Assembly: GCA_028874915.1 (NCBI GenBank) | Contig: JAPPHA010000083.1 | Span: 1 to 52,854 of the forward strand | Source: Paracoccaceae bacterium | Lineage (GTDB): Bacteria; Pseudomonadota; Alphaproteobacteria; Rhodobacterales; Rhodobacteraceae | Length of the DNA: 52,854 nucleotides | Reading direction: 5' to 3' | Shown: piece after piece, positions 28,608 to 37,378 of the stretch | Numbering within the stretch: position 1 is the stretch's first letter | How the letters are laid out: each line of letters begins with the position of its first letter | Position numbers and translations under genes: made by a program | The notes under the pieces: generated by a model | What the model was told of the DNA's origin: nothing | Databases searched by the model: none | The model's input: only the letters and a program-made list of their open reading frames with translations

Positions 28608-29552
28608 TTGGCTTCGCAACCGGCCGTTGACGGGCCCGACGAACCGGTAAAGCCTGTCGTCAATGTGCCGGCCCCGAACAAGGGGCCGGCACAGCCTGCC
28701 CAGGACGTCCAACCCGTACGCGACGTAACGCCTCGGATCGGGCACTGCCGAATTACGGGGTTCGTCTACCTACGAAACAATGGCTTCGAAGAAGCCGCGG
28801 CCCGGAAAAACGGCATTTATGGGTTCTGTGCCGGCGGGATCGAAGGAATCGGTCGGAACGGGACGTAGCATCTGTTGACGCGTTGCGCCCGAAGCGGCTG
28901 TCGGAGCGGTCATTCGGATCAAGACCGGACGTCACAACTGCCTCGATTGAATTAAGGTCAGGATGCTCAGCCATGAGGACGGTGAAGAAACTTCATTCTC
29001 ACCGGGTTCGTCATGAGAACATCGCACGCAAACGACTGTGATCGCCATTTGCGCTGGCCTCCGCATGAAGCGCTATGCGGGAGAGGACATCGCCTTGTCT
29101 GAAATGGCTTACGGAACCGGATGCGGACCGTGGAGGGCGCATTCGCCCGGGACTTGCATTCAACCGAAACTCGCGCCGACGAACCTCCAATCAGTCGTTG
29201 ATGACCGTCTCTTTGATGGATTTCGGGATGACAATTCGCTCCCGTACTTAAGTTGCCCAGAGTGAGTATTCTCGACCGACTCCGATACCGTTTGCGAATT
29301 GACCTGTTGCAGCCGTTCTGGATGACATAGTCTCCACCCTCTTGTTTTGTGCCTTCCCTTCTCGACTTTGACGGATCAGGGCGAACCCGACGGGATTTGT
29401 CCGGAAATCGCGTCGGTACAGGGTGGGTCTGGGTTGGTGGGTGACGGCGTGCGGGGTCTGACGGGTCTGACCGGAGCAGAGTTGCGGTGAAAACTGTGAC
29501 GATTGCAGGAAACCCTTTCCATTGTTTAATTGACTGACGGAGACGGGACCAG
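28608..29552. other. Long intergenic region, BCCT to MFS gene
   Basis: About 945 bp with no gene I can support. Besides the stem-loop at 28664-28693, no family appears in any frame; the long minus-strand frame from 29689 to 28967 is Arg/Ser rich and partly antisense to the MFS gene. The region must hold the MFS promoter at its right end. Confidence 0.45.
28664..28693 (+). terminator. Strong stem-loop after BCCT gene
   Basis: A perfect 12-bp inverted repeat, TGTGCCGGCCCC (28664-28675) and GGGGCCGGCACA (28682-28693), with a 6-base loop, 57 bp after the stop. No T-run follows, so it may act as a 3' end stabiliser or a non-canonical terminator. Confidence 0.55.
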
Positions 29553-30794
29553 ATGATGGAAAGCCATTCCCTTCTTTCCGATTGGAAAGGCGTCCTTAAG
29601 GACGGCTGGCGGTCCCCCCAGGTTTTCTTGCTGATCCTGGCCCTGTCCTTCCCGATCGCTTTCGAACCCTGGATGGCGTTGGTCAACAACTTCGCCGTCG
29701 AAATCGTGGGTTTTGACGGTCTGGAACGCGGGATTCTCGAGACGGTTCGGGAAATCCCGGGATTTCTCGCTTTTACCGTTGTCTACCTGTTGCTCATCTG
29801 GCGCCAGCAGAGTTTCGCTGTGCTCTCCGTCAGTGTGATGGGCCTCGGCGTCGCCATGACCGGAATGCTGCCAACCGCCATGGGTCTCTATTTCACGACG
29901 ATCGTCATGTCTCTCGGGTTCCACTACCTGTCGACAATCAAGCTGTCATTGGCAATGCAGTGGACGCCAGTAAGGGAATTGCCCGTGGTTCTCGGTCGTA
30001 TGGCGGCGGTCGCCTCGGCTGGTTCCCTGTTTTCATATGGTTTCGTCTACTTCGCCTTCGAATTCCTGGATGCGCCTTACTGGGTTGTCTATTTTGTTGC
30101 CGGGATCGCCACGATTGCGATTGGCGCATTTTGCCGGTTCGGCTTCCCGACTTTTGCTGAAACCAGCTACCAGCGGACGACCCTGGTCCTGAGGAAGCGG
30201 TATTGGCTCTATTACGCTCTGGAGTTCATGTCTGGCGGACGTCGCCAGATTTTCGTCGGGTTCGCTGCCTTCCTCATGGTCGCAGAATTCGGATACCGGC
30301 CAGAGGCGATCGTGGCGCTGTTTGCCGCCAACCACGTCATGGCCATGTGGCTTGCACCCCGCGTTGGGCGGATGATCATTCGATTCGGCGAGCGCCCGGT
30401 CCTGATCTTGGAATACATCGGGTTGATCGGGATTTTCGTTGCCTATGCTTTGGTCCAGACCGCATGGTTCGCAGCCGTGCTCTACATTCTCGATCATCTG
30501 TTTTTCGCCCTGGCCATCGCTATTCAGAGCTATTTCCGAAAGATCGCGGAATTCGAGGATATCGCCGGAACGGCCGGTGTTGCCTTCACAATCAACCACC
30601 TGGCCGCGGTGTCGATGCCATGGGTGCTAGGCCTGATCTGGATCGCCAGCGATTCAGGCCGGATGGTGGTCTTCCTGATTGGCGCTGCCATGGCTGCCAT
30701 TTCGCTGGGACTTGCCTTTCTGATTCCGAACGGGCCGCGGCCTGGCCGGGAAACCGTGCTTTGGCCGCGCCGGCATCTCCGGTCGTCGACCTGA
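29553..30794 (+). CDS. MFS transporter
   Basis: A 413-residue polytopic membrane protein with about 12 hydrophobic helices and the N/C two-lobed pattern of the major facilitator superfamily. GLERGILETVREIPGF is the first cytoplasmic side, with RQQSFAVLSVSVMGLGVAMTG after it; the second lobe begins around LRKRYWLYYALEFMSGG. Length and helix pattern support MFS but no subfamily motif lets me assign a substrate. The ATG follows GGAGACGGG. It stands alone, convergent with pgeF. Confidence 0.8.
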   Translation: MMESHSLLSDWKGVLKDGWRSPQVFLLILALSFPIAFEPWMALVNNFAVEIVGFDGLERGILETVREIPGFLAFTVVYLLLIWRQQSFAVLSVSVMGLGVAMTGMLPTAMGLYFTTIVMSLGFHYLSTIKLSLAMQWTPVRELPVVLGRMAAVASAGSLFSYGFVYFAFEFLDAPYWVVYFVAGIATIAIGAFCRFGFPTFAETSYQRTTLVLRKRYWLYYALEFMSGGRRQIFVGFAAFLMVAEFGYRPEAIVALFAANHVMAMWLAPRVGRMIIRFGERPVLILEYIGLIGIFVAYALVQTAWFAAVLYILDHLFFALAIAIQSYFRKIAEFEDIAGTAGVAFTINHLAAVSMPWVLGLIWIASDSGRMVVFLIGAAMAAISLGLAFLIPNGPRPGRETVLWPRRHLRSST

Positions 30795-30852
30795 ACCGAA
30801 TCTGGGCCTTGCCGGGCACGCTGTCTGCCGCAGCGGTGGCAGTGCCCGTCGG

Positions 30853-31614
30853 TCAGCCGGCCCGAATTGCGGATATCTGTCGTCCGTAGTCAGGCTCAAC
30901 ACGGTGAACGGATCGTCTGTAGGAGAAGAACCGATGGACGTCATCGTAGGTGCAGTTCCCTGTCCATGACACGCTCCGGACGCCGGCCCGCTGGAGCCGT
31001 TCGAGGCAGAATCCTGGCAGATCGAACCGGAACCGGTCTCCCTTTCCGGGCACGAAGAACTGTCGGTAACCGGGATCCGCTGACAGAAACCGTCTGCGAA
31101 ACTCAGGACCGACTTCGTAGGCTGCCTGACTGATGCAGGGACCAACGACCGCGGTGATCGACGGAATGTCGACACCGAATTCCGTCATCGACCGTAATGC
31201 CGATTCGAGAATTCCTCCGAGGGCTCCCTTCCAGCCGGCGTGGGCAGCGCCGACCACGCTGCCTGTCGGAGATGCAAACAGGACCGGCGCGCAATCGGCG
31301 CTCAAGATCCCGAGAAGGATGTCTGGATTTCGGCTGACCATGGCGTCGGCGCGGATTCGGTCTGCCGGGGTCGTCGAAATCTCGATCGTTTCGTTCGAAT
31401 GAATCTGGTGCAGCGACACCACGTTCGCAGGATCAATACCGAGAGCAGCACCGGCCCGGGAACGGTTGATCATGACCGATTCCGGGTCGTCACTCGATCC
31501 GGGTCCGCAGTTCAGGCTGCGGAAAATGCCGGTGGAAACGCCTCCGTTCCGGGTGAAGAAACCGTGCGTCACACCAGCGAGCGGGCTGGCTGTCAGGATT
31601 TCCATCGCGGTCAT
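30853..31614 (-). CDS. pgeF: Peptidoglycan editing factor, laccase-domain (YfiH) protein
   Basis: A 253-residue DUF152/YfiH protein. It contains GVTHGFFTRNGGVSTGIF, SLHQIHSNE with the first metal-binding His, DCAPVLF with the Cys, GAAHAGWKGALGG with the second His, and GPCISQAAYEVG. In E. coli this family corrects misincorporation of serine in peptidoglycan precursors; the older laccase label reflects a Cys-His-His metal site. The gene starts at an ATGA overlap with the midA stop, so it is the third gene of lgt-midA-pgeF. Confidence 0.93.
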   Translation of the reverse strand: MTAMEILTASPLAGVTHGFFTRNGGVSTGIFRSLNCGPGSSDDPESVMINRSRAGAALGIDPANVVSLHQIHSNETIEISTTPADRIRADAMVSRNPDILLGILSADCAPVLFASPTGSVVGAAHAGWKGALGGILESALRSMTEFGVDIPSITAVVGPCISQAAYEVGPEFRRRFLSADPGYRQFFVPGKGDRFRFDLPGFCLERLQRAGVRSVSWTGNCTYDDVHRFFSYRRSVHRVEPDYGRQISAIRAG

Positions 31615-32693
31615 TCGGAAAACCCTGGCGGGAATGGCGCCCCCTTTGGGACGATGCAGATGGCTTTGAAGAGCGCTCCCATTGCATCCGGATGGACTAG
31701 CCGCCTATGGGCAGCCATGTGGCTCTGGAACGCGTCGCTTGCGAGCCCCCTTGCCAGGATGCGGGCGCGGGCGGTGATACCAAGGCGTTCGAGCAGGATC
31801 CCCTGTGGAACCATCCCGGAGACCTGCGCGTGTCGGCCAGCCGACCTCGCCAGGGCTCGGAAGTCGACATGGGCGGTAAGGTCCGTGCCGCCTGGATCCG
31901 CAAGCGGGTCCGATTTCCGATGATTCCTGACGGCCTGCAAGCTGCTTCCAACGAGGCCCCAGTCACCGTAGTCGACGAGGATCGCACCGCCGCCATTCCG
32001 AGAGATGTGGTACCCGACAGTCTCGGCGAATTCCTGCATGGACGGAGACACTTCGACGGTCGATCCCGGCGGAATGTCGTCGATTCCGGTATCGGGTTCC
32101 GGCGTTGGGCTGCCGGGGGCAGGTTTGCCGTGGGTAAAGGTCAACCCGGAGCGGTGAGCCGTGACGAATCGTTCCTGCCAACCGCCATCGGTTCGCTTGA
32201 AGACATGGACCGGAAGGCAGTCCAGAAATTCGTTGGCCACCAGAAACAGGGGTAATTCAGGCGCCTCCCTGATGTTGTCGATCCACACCGGTTCGCGGCC
32301 GGACAACTGCTTCGCTTGCTGCCGCCGGAGGTCGGGGTTGGCCTCGATGAGGTGAATCCTCCTCTCAAACGCCTGGTGAAATCCGGCGACGCCGCGAGTT
32401 GCGCGAACCAGATCGGTGAGCAGGGTCCCTCGTCCCGGACCCGCCTCGATGAGGCAAATCTTGTCCGGACAGCCTTGGTCCATCCAGCACACCGCAAGAG
32501 ACAGCCCCAAGAGCTCACCGAAGACTTGGCTGACTTCCGGACTTGTGATGAAGTCGCCTTTTGCCCCGATCGGATTCCCGGATCGATAGTATCCGTATTG
32601 TGGATGCATCAGGGCCTCGGCCATGTAGCTGGCGACCGTGAGTGGGCCCTCCTGCCGGATCCGATTCCGGATGTGCCTCTCAAGCGGCTGCAC
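31611..32693 (-). CDS. MidA/NDUFAF7-type SAM-dependent methyltransferase
   Basis: About 360 residues, DUF185/COG1565 family. ASYMAEALMHPQYGYY near the N-terminus, FITSPEVSQVFGELLG, and the SAM site EAGPGRGTLLTDLVR are diagnostic. The mitochondrial relative NDUFAF7 methylates an arginine of complex I subunit NDUFS2, so a respiratory chain assembly role is possible here, by analogy only. I place the start at the GTG at 32693, 14 bp inside lgt, where the family sequence (QPLERHIRN) begins; an ATG at 32729 is possible. Coupled to pgeF. Confidence 0.88.
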   Translation of the reverse strand: MQPLERHIRNRIRQEGPLTVASYMAEALMHPQYGYYRSGNPIGAKGDFITSPEVSQVFGELLGLSLAVCWMDQGCPDKICLIEAGPGRGTLLTDLVRATRGVAGFHQAFERRIHLIEANPDLRRQQAKQLSGREPVWIDNIREAPELPLFLVANEFLDCLPVHVFKRTDGGWQERFVTAHRSGLTFTHGKPAPGSPTPEPDTGIDDIPPGSTVEVSPSMQEFAETVGYHISRNGGGAILVDYGDWGLVGSSLQAVRNHRKSDPLADPGGTDLTAHVDFRALARSAGRHAQVSGMVPQGILLERLGITARARILARGLASDAFQSHMAAHRRLVHPDAMGALFKAICIVPKGAPFPPGFSE

Positions 32694-33597
32694 GGGGAGA
32701 CCGGCGGCTAACGAGCAGCAATATGGCAAGACCAGCCGCTACCATCGGCAGCGACAACAGTTGCCCCATGGTGAAACCGAGATCGCCGGCATCCGTTCCG
32801 AACCGGATAGCGTGACCGAACGGGTTGCTGGCCGTAACAAACTGGCTGTCGGGTTCGCGATAGATTTCGATGAAACTTCTCGCTGCGCCGTAGAGGCACA
32901 TGAATGCACCGGTGATCTTTCCCGGAGTCCGGAGCCACCCGTATCGGTACGCCAGGATGGCGAGGACAGCGAACAGAAGAACGCCCTCAAGCCCGGCCTC
33001 ATAGAGTTGCGAGGGGTGGCGGCTGCAGAGTTCGGCCGTCCACCAGGACGGACATTGCGAGGCCCGGGCGCCTGGAAAGACGACCGCCCAGGCGACATCC
33101 GTTGGCCGGCCCCAGAGTTCAGCGTTGATGAAATTGGCCACCCTGCCGAGGAACAGGCCGAAAGGAACGGAAAAGGCCATCATGTCGGCAATGCTTGCGA
33201 ACGGAAGATTGTATCGCCAGCTGAGCAGGAATCCCGCAAGGATCGCCCCGAGCGCTCCTCCATGGAACGACATTCCACCCTCCCAGACTGCGAAGATGCC
33301 CAGGGGGTTGGTAATGTAGTGACCGGGATTGTAGAACAGGACGTACCCTAACCGTCCGCCGAGTACGACCCCGAAAACCGACCAGGTGATCAGCCTTTCG
33401 ATCGCATCGGGCGGTAGAGGCGGGGATTCGGCTTTCCAGAGGCGTGGTGTTGCAGTCAGCCGGAGCATCCAAGCCCATGCGGCGGCGAAACCGGCAACAT
33501 AGGCGAGGGCGTACCAGCGAATAGAAAAGGTCAACCCGAACAATTCGACCGAAACGAGAACCGGATCAATGTCGGGAAAAGGAAGCAGGTAGGGCAT
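32680..33597 (-). CDS. lgt: Prolipoprotein diacylglyceryl transferase
   Basis: An inner-membrane enzyme of about 305 residues that transfers diacylglycerol from phosphatidylglycerol to the lipobox Cys of prelipoproteins. The Lgt signature GRVANFINAELWGRPTD is complete, with GGMSFHGGALGA (conserved His) upstream and SFIEIYREPD near the C-terminus. Seven membrane segments fit. Start at the ATG at 33597 (MPYLLPFPDIDP); the frame to 33702 is longer without family support. First gene of the lgt-midA-pgeF operon and divergent from ubiK. Confidence 0.95.
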   Translation of the reverse strand: MPYLLPFPDIDPVLVSVELFGLTFSIRWYALAYVAGFAAAWAWMLRLTATPRLWKAESPPLPPDAIERLITWSVFGVVLGGRLGYVLFYNPGHYITNPLGIFAVWEGGMSFHGGALGAILAGFLLSWRYNLPFASIADMMAFSVPFGLFLGRVANFINAELWGRPTDVAWAVVFPGARASQCPSWWTAELCSRHPSQLYEAGLEGVLLFAVLAILAYRYGWLRTPGKITGAFMCLYGAARSFIEIYREPDSQFVTASNPFGHAIRFGTDAGDLGFTMGQLLSLPMVAAGLAILLLVSRRSPRAAA

Positions 33598-34011
33598 CAG
33601 CTGTTGACCGAATTGACGTTGCCGAATCGCTGGCCGGGTCTTCGCACAAGTGAGCGTAGAAGGCGAACGGAAAGGACGAGGGCCGCGCATCCCGGTTTGC
33701 ACGTTCGGGTTTTGAATCGGCGGAGCCAGATGGTGTCTGCGATGCTCAAGTGCTGATCGTCCAACTGTCGTGGGGTCCGCCTGTTACGAATGGAATCTCC
33801 TGGGACTCGGTCGGCAGTTGTTGGCGCGGACGTGACGACGCCAAACATGCCAATCCGCCGCGCTGTCCGACTTGTGTGTCTTGAGAGTTCGTTGCAAGGT
33901 TGCCGAAGCCCACGAACCGCCACGGCGACTCCATGCGTTGTCGACGTTGGCAATGCGGCTTTGGCCCAGGTGCCGTACATCGCCGCAAGCATCAGAAAAC
34001 GGAGCAGACGG
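33598..34011. other. Divergent intergenic region, lgt and ubiK
   Basis: About 410 bp that should contain both promoters. The frames crossing it are Arg-rich and not recognisable; I see no clear repeat, hairpin or -35/-10 pair. Confidence 0.35.
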
Positions 34012-34302
34012 ATGGCTTCCCAGAACCGGATTCTTGACGACATGTCAAAGCTGATGACCAGTGCAATGGATGTTGCACAAGGGGCTCGGACAGAAATGGA
34101 GGCGAGTCTGAGCAACTGGATGGACAAATGGCTTGCGGACCGGGATCTGGTCACTCGGGAAGAGTTCGACGCGGTGCGCCAGATGGTCGTCAAGGCCAGG
34201 GAAGAGAACGAAAGCCTCCGAAAGCGGGTCGAGGCTCTGGAGGCCGCTGGCGCATCGACGGAAACATCGAAAGGTTCGGACGGCGAGTCGGACTCAGGGT
34301 GA
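34012..34302 (+). CDS. ubiK: Accessory factor UbiK family protein
   Basis: A 96-residue YqiC/UbiK-type protein. It reads SQNRILDDMSKLMTSAMDVAQG followed by DLVTREEFDAVRQMVVKARE and a C-terminal coiled coil (ENESLRKRVEALE). UbiK helps aerobic ubiquinone synthesis as a partner of UbiJ; relatives are also described as membrane fusogenic. The ATG at 34012 follows GGAGCAGACGG. A longer upstream frame exists but has no family match. The Ser/Gly-rich C-terminal 14 residues are typically variable. Confidence 0.88.
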   Translation: MASQNRILDDMSKLMTSAMDVAQGARTEMEASLSNWMDKWLADRDLVTREEFDAVRQMVVKAREENESLRKRVEALEAAGASTETSKGSDGESDSG

Positions 34303-34492
34303 TCGGTAGATATTCGCCGCTACGCAGATGCCGGAATCGTAGACGGGTTCGCTCTCGAATCCGGCACTCAGTTGCCAACTGACCTTTGGCGTTCCCCGCC
34401 AGGACGTGGAAGTGCCGGCTGATTGATCTCGGAATCACCGAGGTGGATTTTCGCTCGCATGATTCGAGGGTGGACAGTGTTGGGCGCGGAAG

Positions 34493-34858
34493 TCACCCCG
34501 GACCGAATAGCTGATAAAGGCCGGCGGCGATTTCGCCTTCCAGCGGAAACGACAGCATTCCCATGACTGAGTATCCGAGCAACCAGGGCATCAGGTAGAA
34601 TCGAACCATATAGAAAAACCACGCCACGAAAAGCGGCACGACTCCCGGGACCAAAAACCCGGGAGTGACGGGCCGGAAGATCTTCAGAATCGGATCCGTC
34701 AGCATCACGAATGCGCGCATGAAGAAGAAATCGCTGTCAATTGGCAGAAATATGTTCATCGCTGCCCTTGCAATCAGCGTCCACATAATGACGCCGAGCG
34801 CATAGTCGAGAACGATCACGCCAAGAGGAAGATGGGCAATCGAATCCGGGAGGCCCAT
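34493..34858 (-). CDS. Small integral membrane protein, YggT-like
   Basis: A 121-residue protein with several hydrophobic helices. The middle segment DPILKIFRPVTPGFLVPG is YggT-like (usually DP-l-p-lRr-ipp), with a membrane helix on each side (GVIMWTLIARAAMNIFL and VPLFVAWFFYMVRFYL). Related short proteins are common in this order, and the function is not known. The ATG follows CGGAGGAAATGAAG. It lies downstream of the symporter gene but behind a strong hairpin, so it is probably a separate or weakly read-through unit. Confidence 0.75.
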   Translation of the reverse strand: MGLPDSIAHLPLGVIVLDYALGVIMWTLIARAAMNIFLPIDSDFFFMRAFVMLTDPILKIFRPVTPGFLVPGVVPLFVAWFFYMVRFYLMPWLLGYSVMGMLSFPLEGEIAAGLYQLFGPG

Positions 34859-34899
34859 TCTTCATTTCCTCCGTGACATTTGCCGATCTCTTAAAGCAA

Positions 34900-34930
34900 C
34901 GGGGGGCAGAAAACCGGTTTCTGCCCCCCG
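34900..34930 (-). terminator. Stem-loop terminator after symporter gene
   Basis: GGGGGGCAGAAA (34901-34912) pairs with TTTCTGCCCCCC (34918-34929) around a 5-base centre. On the minus strand it follows the symporter stop by about 23 bp. The T-run after it is short (GTTGCTTTAAG), so efficiency is uncertain. Confidence 0.65.
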
Positions 34931-34952
34931 CCGGAATATGGGTGAATCAGGC

Positions 34953-36758
34953 CTAGTGGTCTCGTGCCAGCAATGCCCGGCCGGACGGATCGCGCGTGGC
35001 ATCAACCATCCGTTGGGTTTCCTCATCCGGCTCCTCTGTCGCCAGGCTCACCACGATCATCGCGACCAGGCTGACCGGCATACCGACCATGCCGAACCGG
35101 AGATGGTCGATGCCGGGGATACCGGCGCCACCGGTCCTGACATGATACAGGTACCAGGACCCGGCCAGGAAGCCCAAGACCATCCCGGCAATCGCTCCCG
35201 CCCGGTTGGCCCGTTTCCACCAGACCCCGAGCACAAGCGGGAAGAACAGTCCGGAACACGCGAAACAGAATGCCCAGGCGACTGCACCCAGAATCCCGGT
35301 CAACTGCAGCGACGCGACCAGGGCTGCGATAACCCCGATCACGATCAACAGGGCGCGCGCCACGATCAGACGTTGGCGCGTGTCGGCCTTGGGATCGATG
35401 ATGCTGTAGTAGAGGTCATGGGACAGTGCATTGGCAATCGCCAGGAGCAGCCCGTCAGCCGTGGACATGGCTGCCGCCAGCCCGCCCGCGGCAACCAGTC
35501 CGGAAATGACGGCCGGCAGGCCAGCGATTTCCGGGGTCGCCAGGACGACGATGTCGGGACGCATGAAGAACTCGTTGATCTGCACGAGCCCGTCACCGTT
35601 GGAATCGGAGACGGCCAGCATGCCGACATTGGTCCACTTCTGAACCCAGGTTAGACTCTGAACCTCCTCGATGCTCTTTCCGATGATCGATGTCGCCAGT
35701 TGCGGATCCAGGAGCTGCAGCTTGGTCAGCGTGGCGAGGGCCGGCGCCGTGAAGTACAGCAGGAAGATGAAGAACAGCGACCATCCCACCGACACGCGGG
35801 CAGCGCGTACCGACGGTGTCGTGAAGTAGCGCATCAGGATGTGTGGCAAGGATGCCGTGCCGGCCATCATGCAGAAGGCCAGTGTCACGAACTTCCAGCT
35901 CTCAAGTGCACCTCCAGGCGCATTGTGGAACACCGTGAGGATCCGCCGTCCGGCGAAGGACTCGGTTGCCGCCGTCCCGACACCCACTATGGGCTCGAGT
36001 TCGGCGATCCGGTGGACGGCATCGCCATACGAGAAGTGCGGGATGATTCCGAAGCCCTGAACGTTGGACATCCAGATCACCGGAACCAGATAAGCGATGA
36101 TCAGCACTATGTATTGTGCGACCTGCGTCCAGGTCACCGCCCGCATCCCACCGAGCATCGAGCAGAGCAGGATCCCGGCAAGCCCGAACCAGACCCCGAC
36201 CCCGAACGGAACCTGCAGCGCCCGAGCGGCGATGGTTCCGGAAGCGTTGATCTGTGCGGTCACATAGGTGAAGGACGCCACAACAAGAATGACGACAGCG
36301 ATAAACCGCGCCATGTTTCCGCCGTAACGCGTGCCGATGAAGTCCGGAACCGTGTAGCACCCGAACTTCCGCAAGTACGGTGCCATGAGCGAGTTCACGA
36401 GGACATATCCGCCTGTCCACCCGACAACGAAGGCCAGATATCCGTGACCCCCAAAATAGATGCCGCCAGCCAGTGCCACGAATGAGGCACCGGACATCCA
36501 GTCGGCCGCTGTCGCCATGCCGTTGAAGACCGGTGGCACCTCGCGGCCGGCCACATAGTAGGCGTCGACCTGCATGGTCCGCGACAGGTAGCCGATCGTC
36601 GCGTAGATCACGATGGTGAAGGCGACGAACAGGATTCCGATCGTGTCCGCACTCATACCCATCTGCTCAAACAGAGCCATGATGAGGATGAAAACGACAA
36701 ATCCGCCCGTATAAAGCCCGTAGATCTTGGGCAAGTTTTCGATGAAGTTGCCTTTCAT
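34953..36758 (-). CDS. Sodium:solute symporter, VC_2705-type large subunit
   Basis: A 601-residue inner-membrane symporter of the SSS family, in the subfamily that is always paired with a DUF4212 small subunit (TIGR03648-type), related to the acetate permease ActP. VDAYYVAGREVPPVFNGMATAADWMSGASF near 64-93 and GGMRAVTWTQVAQYIVLI are typical SSS blocks. Residues 385-396 (DSNGDGLVQINE) match an EF-hand calcium loop and lie in a hydrophilic insertion between membrane segments. Its ribosome binding site AAGGAG overlaps the small-subunit stop region 12 bp before. Carboxylate uptake is likely; the exact substrate is unknown. Confidence 0.92.
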   Translation of the reverse strand: MKGNFIENLPKIYGLYTGGFVVFILIMALFEQMGMSADTIGILFVAFTIVIYATIGYLSRTMQVDAYYVAGREVPPVFNGMATAADWMSGASFVALAGGIYFGGHGYLAFVVGWTGGYVLVNSLMAPYLRKFGCYTVPDFIGTRYGGNMARFIAVVILVVASFTYVTAQINASGTIAARALQVPFGVGVWFGLAGILLCSMLGGMRAVTWTQVAQYIVLIIAYLVPVIWMSNVQGFGIIPHFSYGDAVHRIAELEPIVGVGTAATESFAGRRILTVFHNAPGGALESWKFVTLAFCMMAGTASLPHILMRYFTTPSVRAARVSVGWSLFFIFLLYFTAPALATLTKLQLLDPQLATSIIGKSIEEVQSLTWVQKWTNVGMLAVSDSNGDGLVQINEFFMRPDIVVLATPEIAGLPAVISGLVAAGGLAAAMSTADGLLLAIANALSHDLYYSIIDPKADTRQRLIVARALLIVIGVIAALVASLQLTGILGAVAWAFCFACSGLFFPLVLGVWWKRANRAGAIAGMVLGFLAGSWYLYHVRTGGAGIPGIDHLRFGMVGMPVSLVAMIVVSLATEEPDEETQRMVDATRDPSGRALLARDH

Positions 36759-36770
36759 GGTGGATACTCC

Positions 36771-37034
36771 TTACTCGCCCCGAAGGCCGGCTTCGTCGTC
36801 TATCTTGTCCTGCATCCAGTTCTGGATAACGATCAATAGGACAAAGATGATCAGAGATCCCTGAACGGCGAAATAATAGCCGAGCGGAAAGCCGATGAAG
36901 CTTAATCCGTTGAGACCTTTGGCGAACCAGTGCACAGCAAACGAGAAGATGAACCACGCGATCAGAATCCAGATCGTGAGGTTTCGTGTTTTCGCCCAGT
37001 GCAGGGCTCGGGATTCAGATGTGCTCTCGGACAT
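36771..37034 (-). CDS. DUF4212 symporter small subunit
   Basis: An 87-residue protein with two membrane helices (LTIWILIAWFIFSFAVHWFA and GYYFAVQGSLIIFVLLIVIQNW) and the family junction NGLSFIGFPLGYYFAVQGS. I place the start at the ATG at 37034, preceded by GGAGGGG; the open frame to 37349 has an unrelated upstream part. This family is the obligate small partner of VC_2705-type sodium:solute symporters, and the large subunit gene begins 12 bp later. Confidence 0.92.
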   Translation of the reverse strand: MSESTSESRALHWAKTRNLTIWILIAWFIFSFAVHWFAKGLNGLSFIGFPLGYYFAVQGSLIIFVLLIVIQNWMQDKIDDEAGLRGE

Positions 37035-37342
37035 ATGTCCCCTCCGTTTTGACATGATGCGCAACAGAACCCGGGCCATCAGCCCGACGACCGAATGCAC
37101 GCACGGCCGACATTTTACACGGAATCGTGATTGGATGTAAGATGAAAGCTGCAGCCGGAATTCGTCGAAACGAGCTTCACCAACCCATCTGTCCTGGCGC
37201 AGCCGGAATCGGTTTTCAGCCGCAGTCCGAGGGACGACAGTTGCCGGGTTCCATTTCGGTCCAGTCGAGTCGGTGCGGGGCTGGAGTGGAAATTCCCGGT
37301 TTCGTCGGTCGGTTTGTCGCTGGCCGGTGGCAGGCCGATCAA

Positions 37343-37373
37343 TTGACAAATTCCCGAACGTGGCGATTACAAT
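37343..37373 (+). promoter_or_regulatory. Possible leaderless promoter
   Basis: TTGACA at 37343-37348 and TACAAT at 37368-37373 are separated by 19 bp. Transcription would start about 37379-37381, on or beside the ATG of the next gene, which has no ribosome binding site. Confidence 0.4.
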
Positions 37374-37378
37374 GAGTC

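Noticed and set aside
29196..29255. Minus-strand peptide RIVIPKSIKETVIND, reminiscent of an HTH/resolvase-like N-terminus
   Set aside because: Only about 15 residues between stop codons, with no continuation in any frame; not enough to claim a relic.
28967..29689. A 240-residue minus-strand frame across the BCCT-MFS gap
   Set aside because: Very rich in Arg, Ser and His, partly antisense to the MFS gene, and without family similarity; a typical shadow frame in moderately GC-rich DNA.
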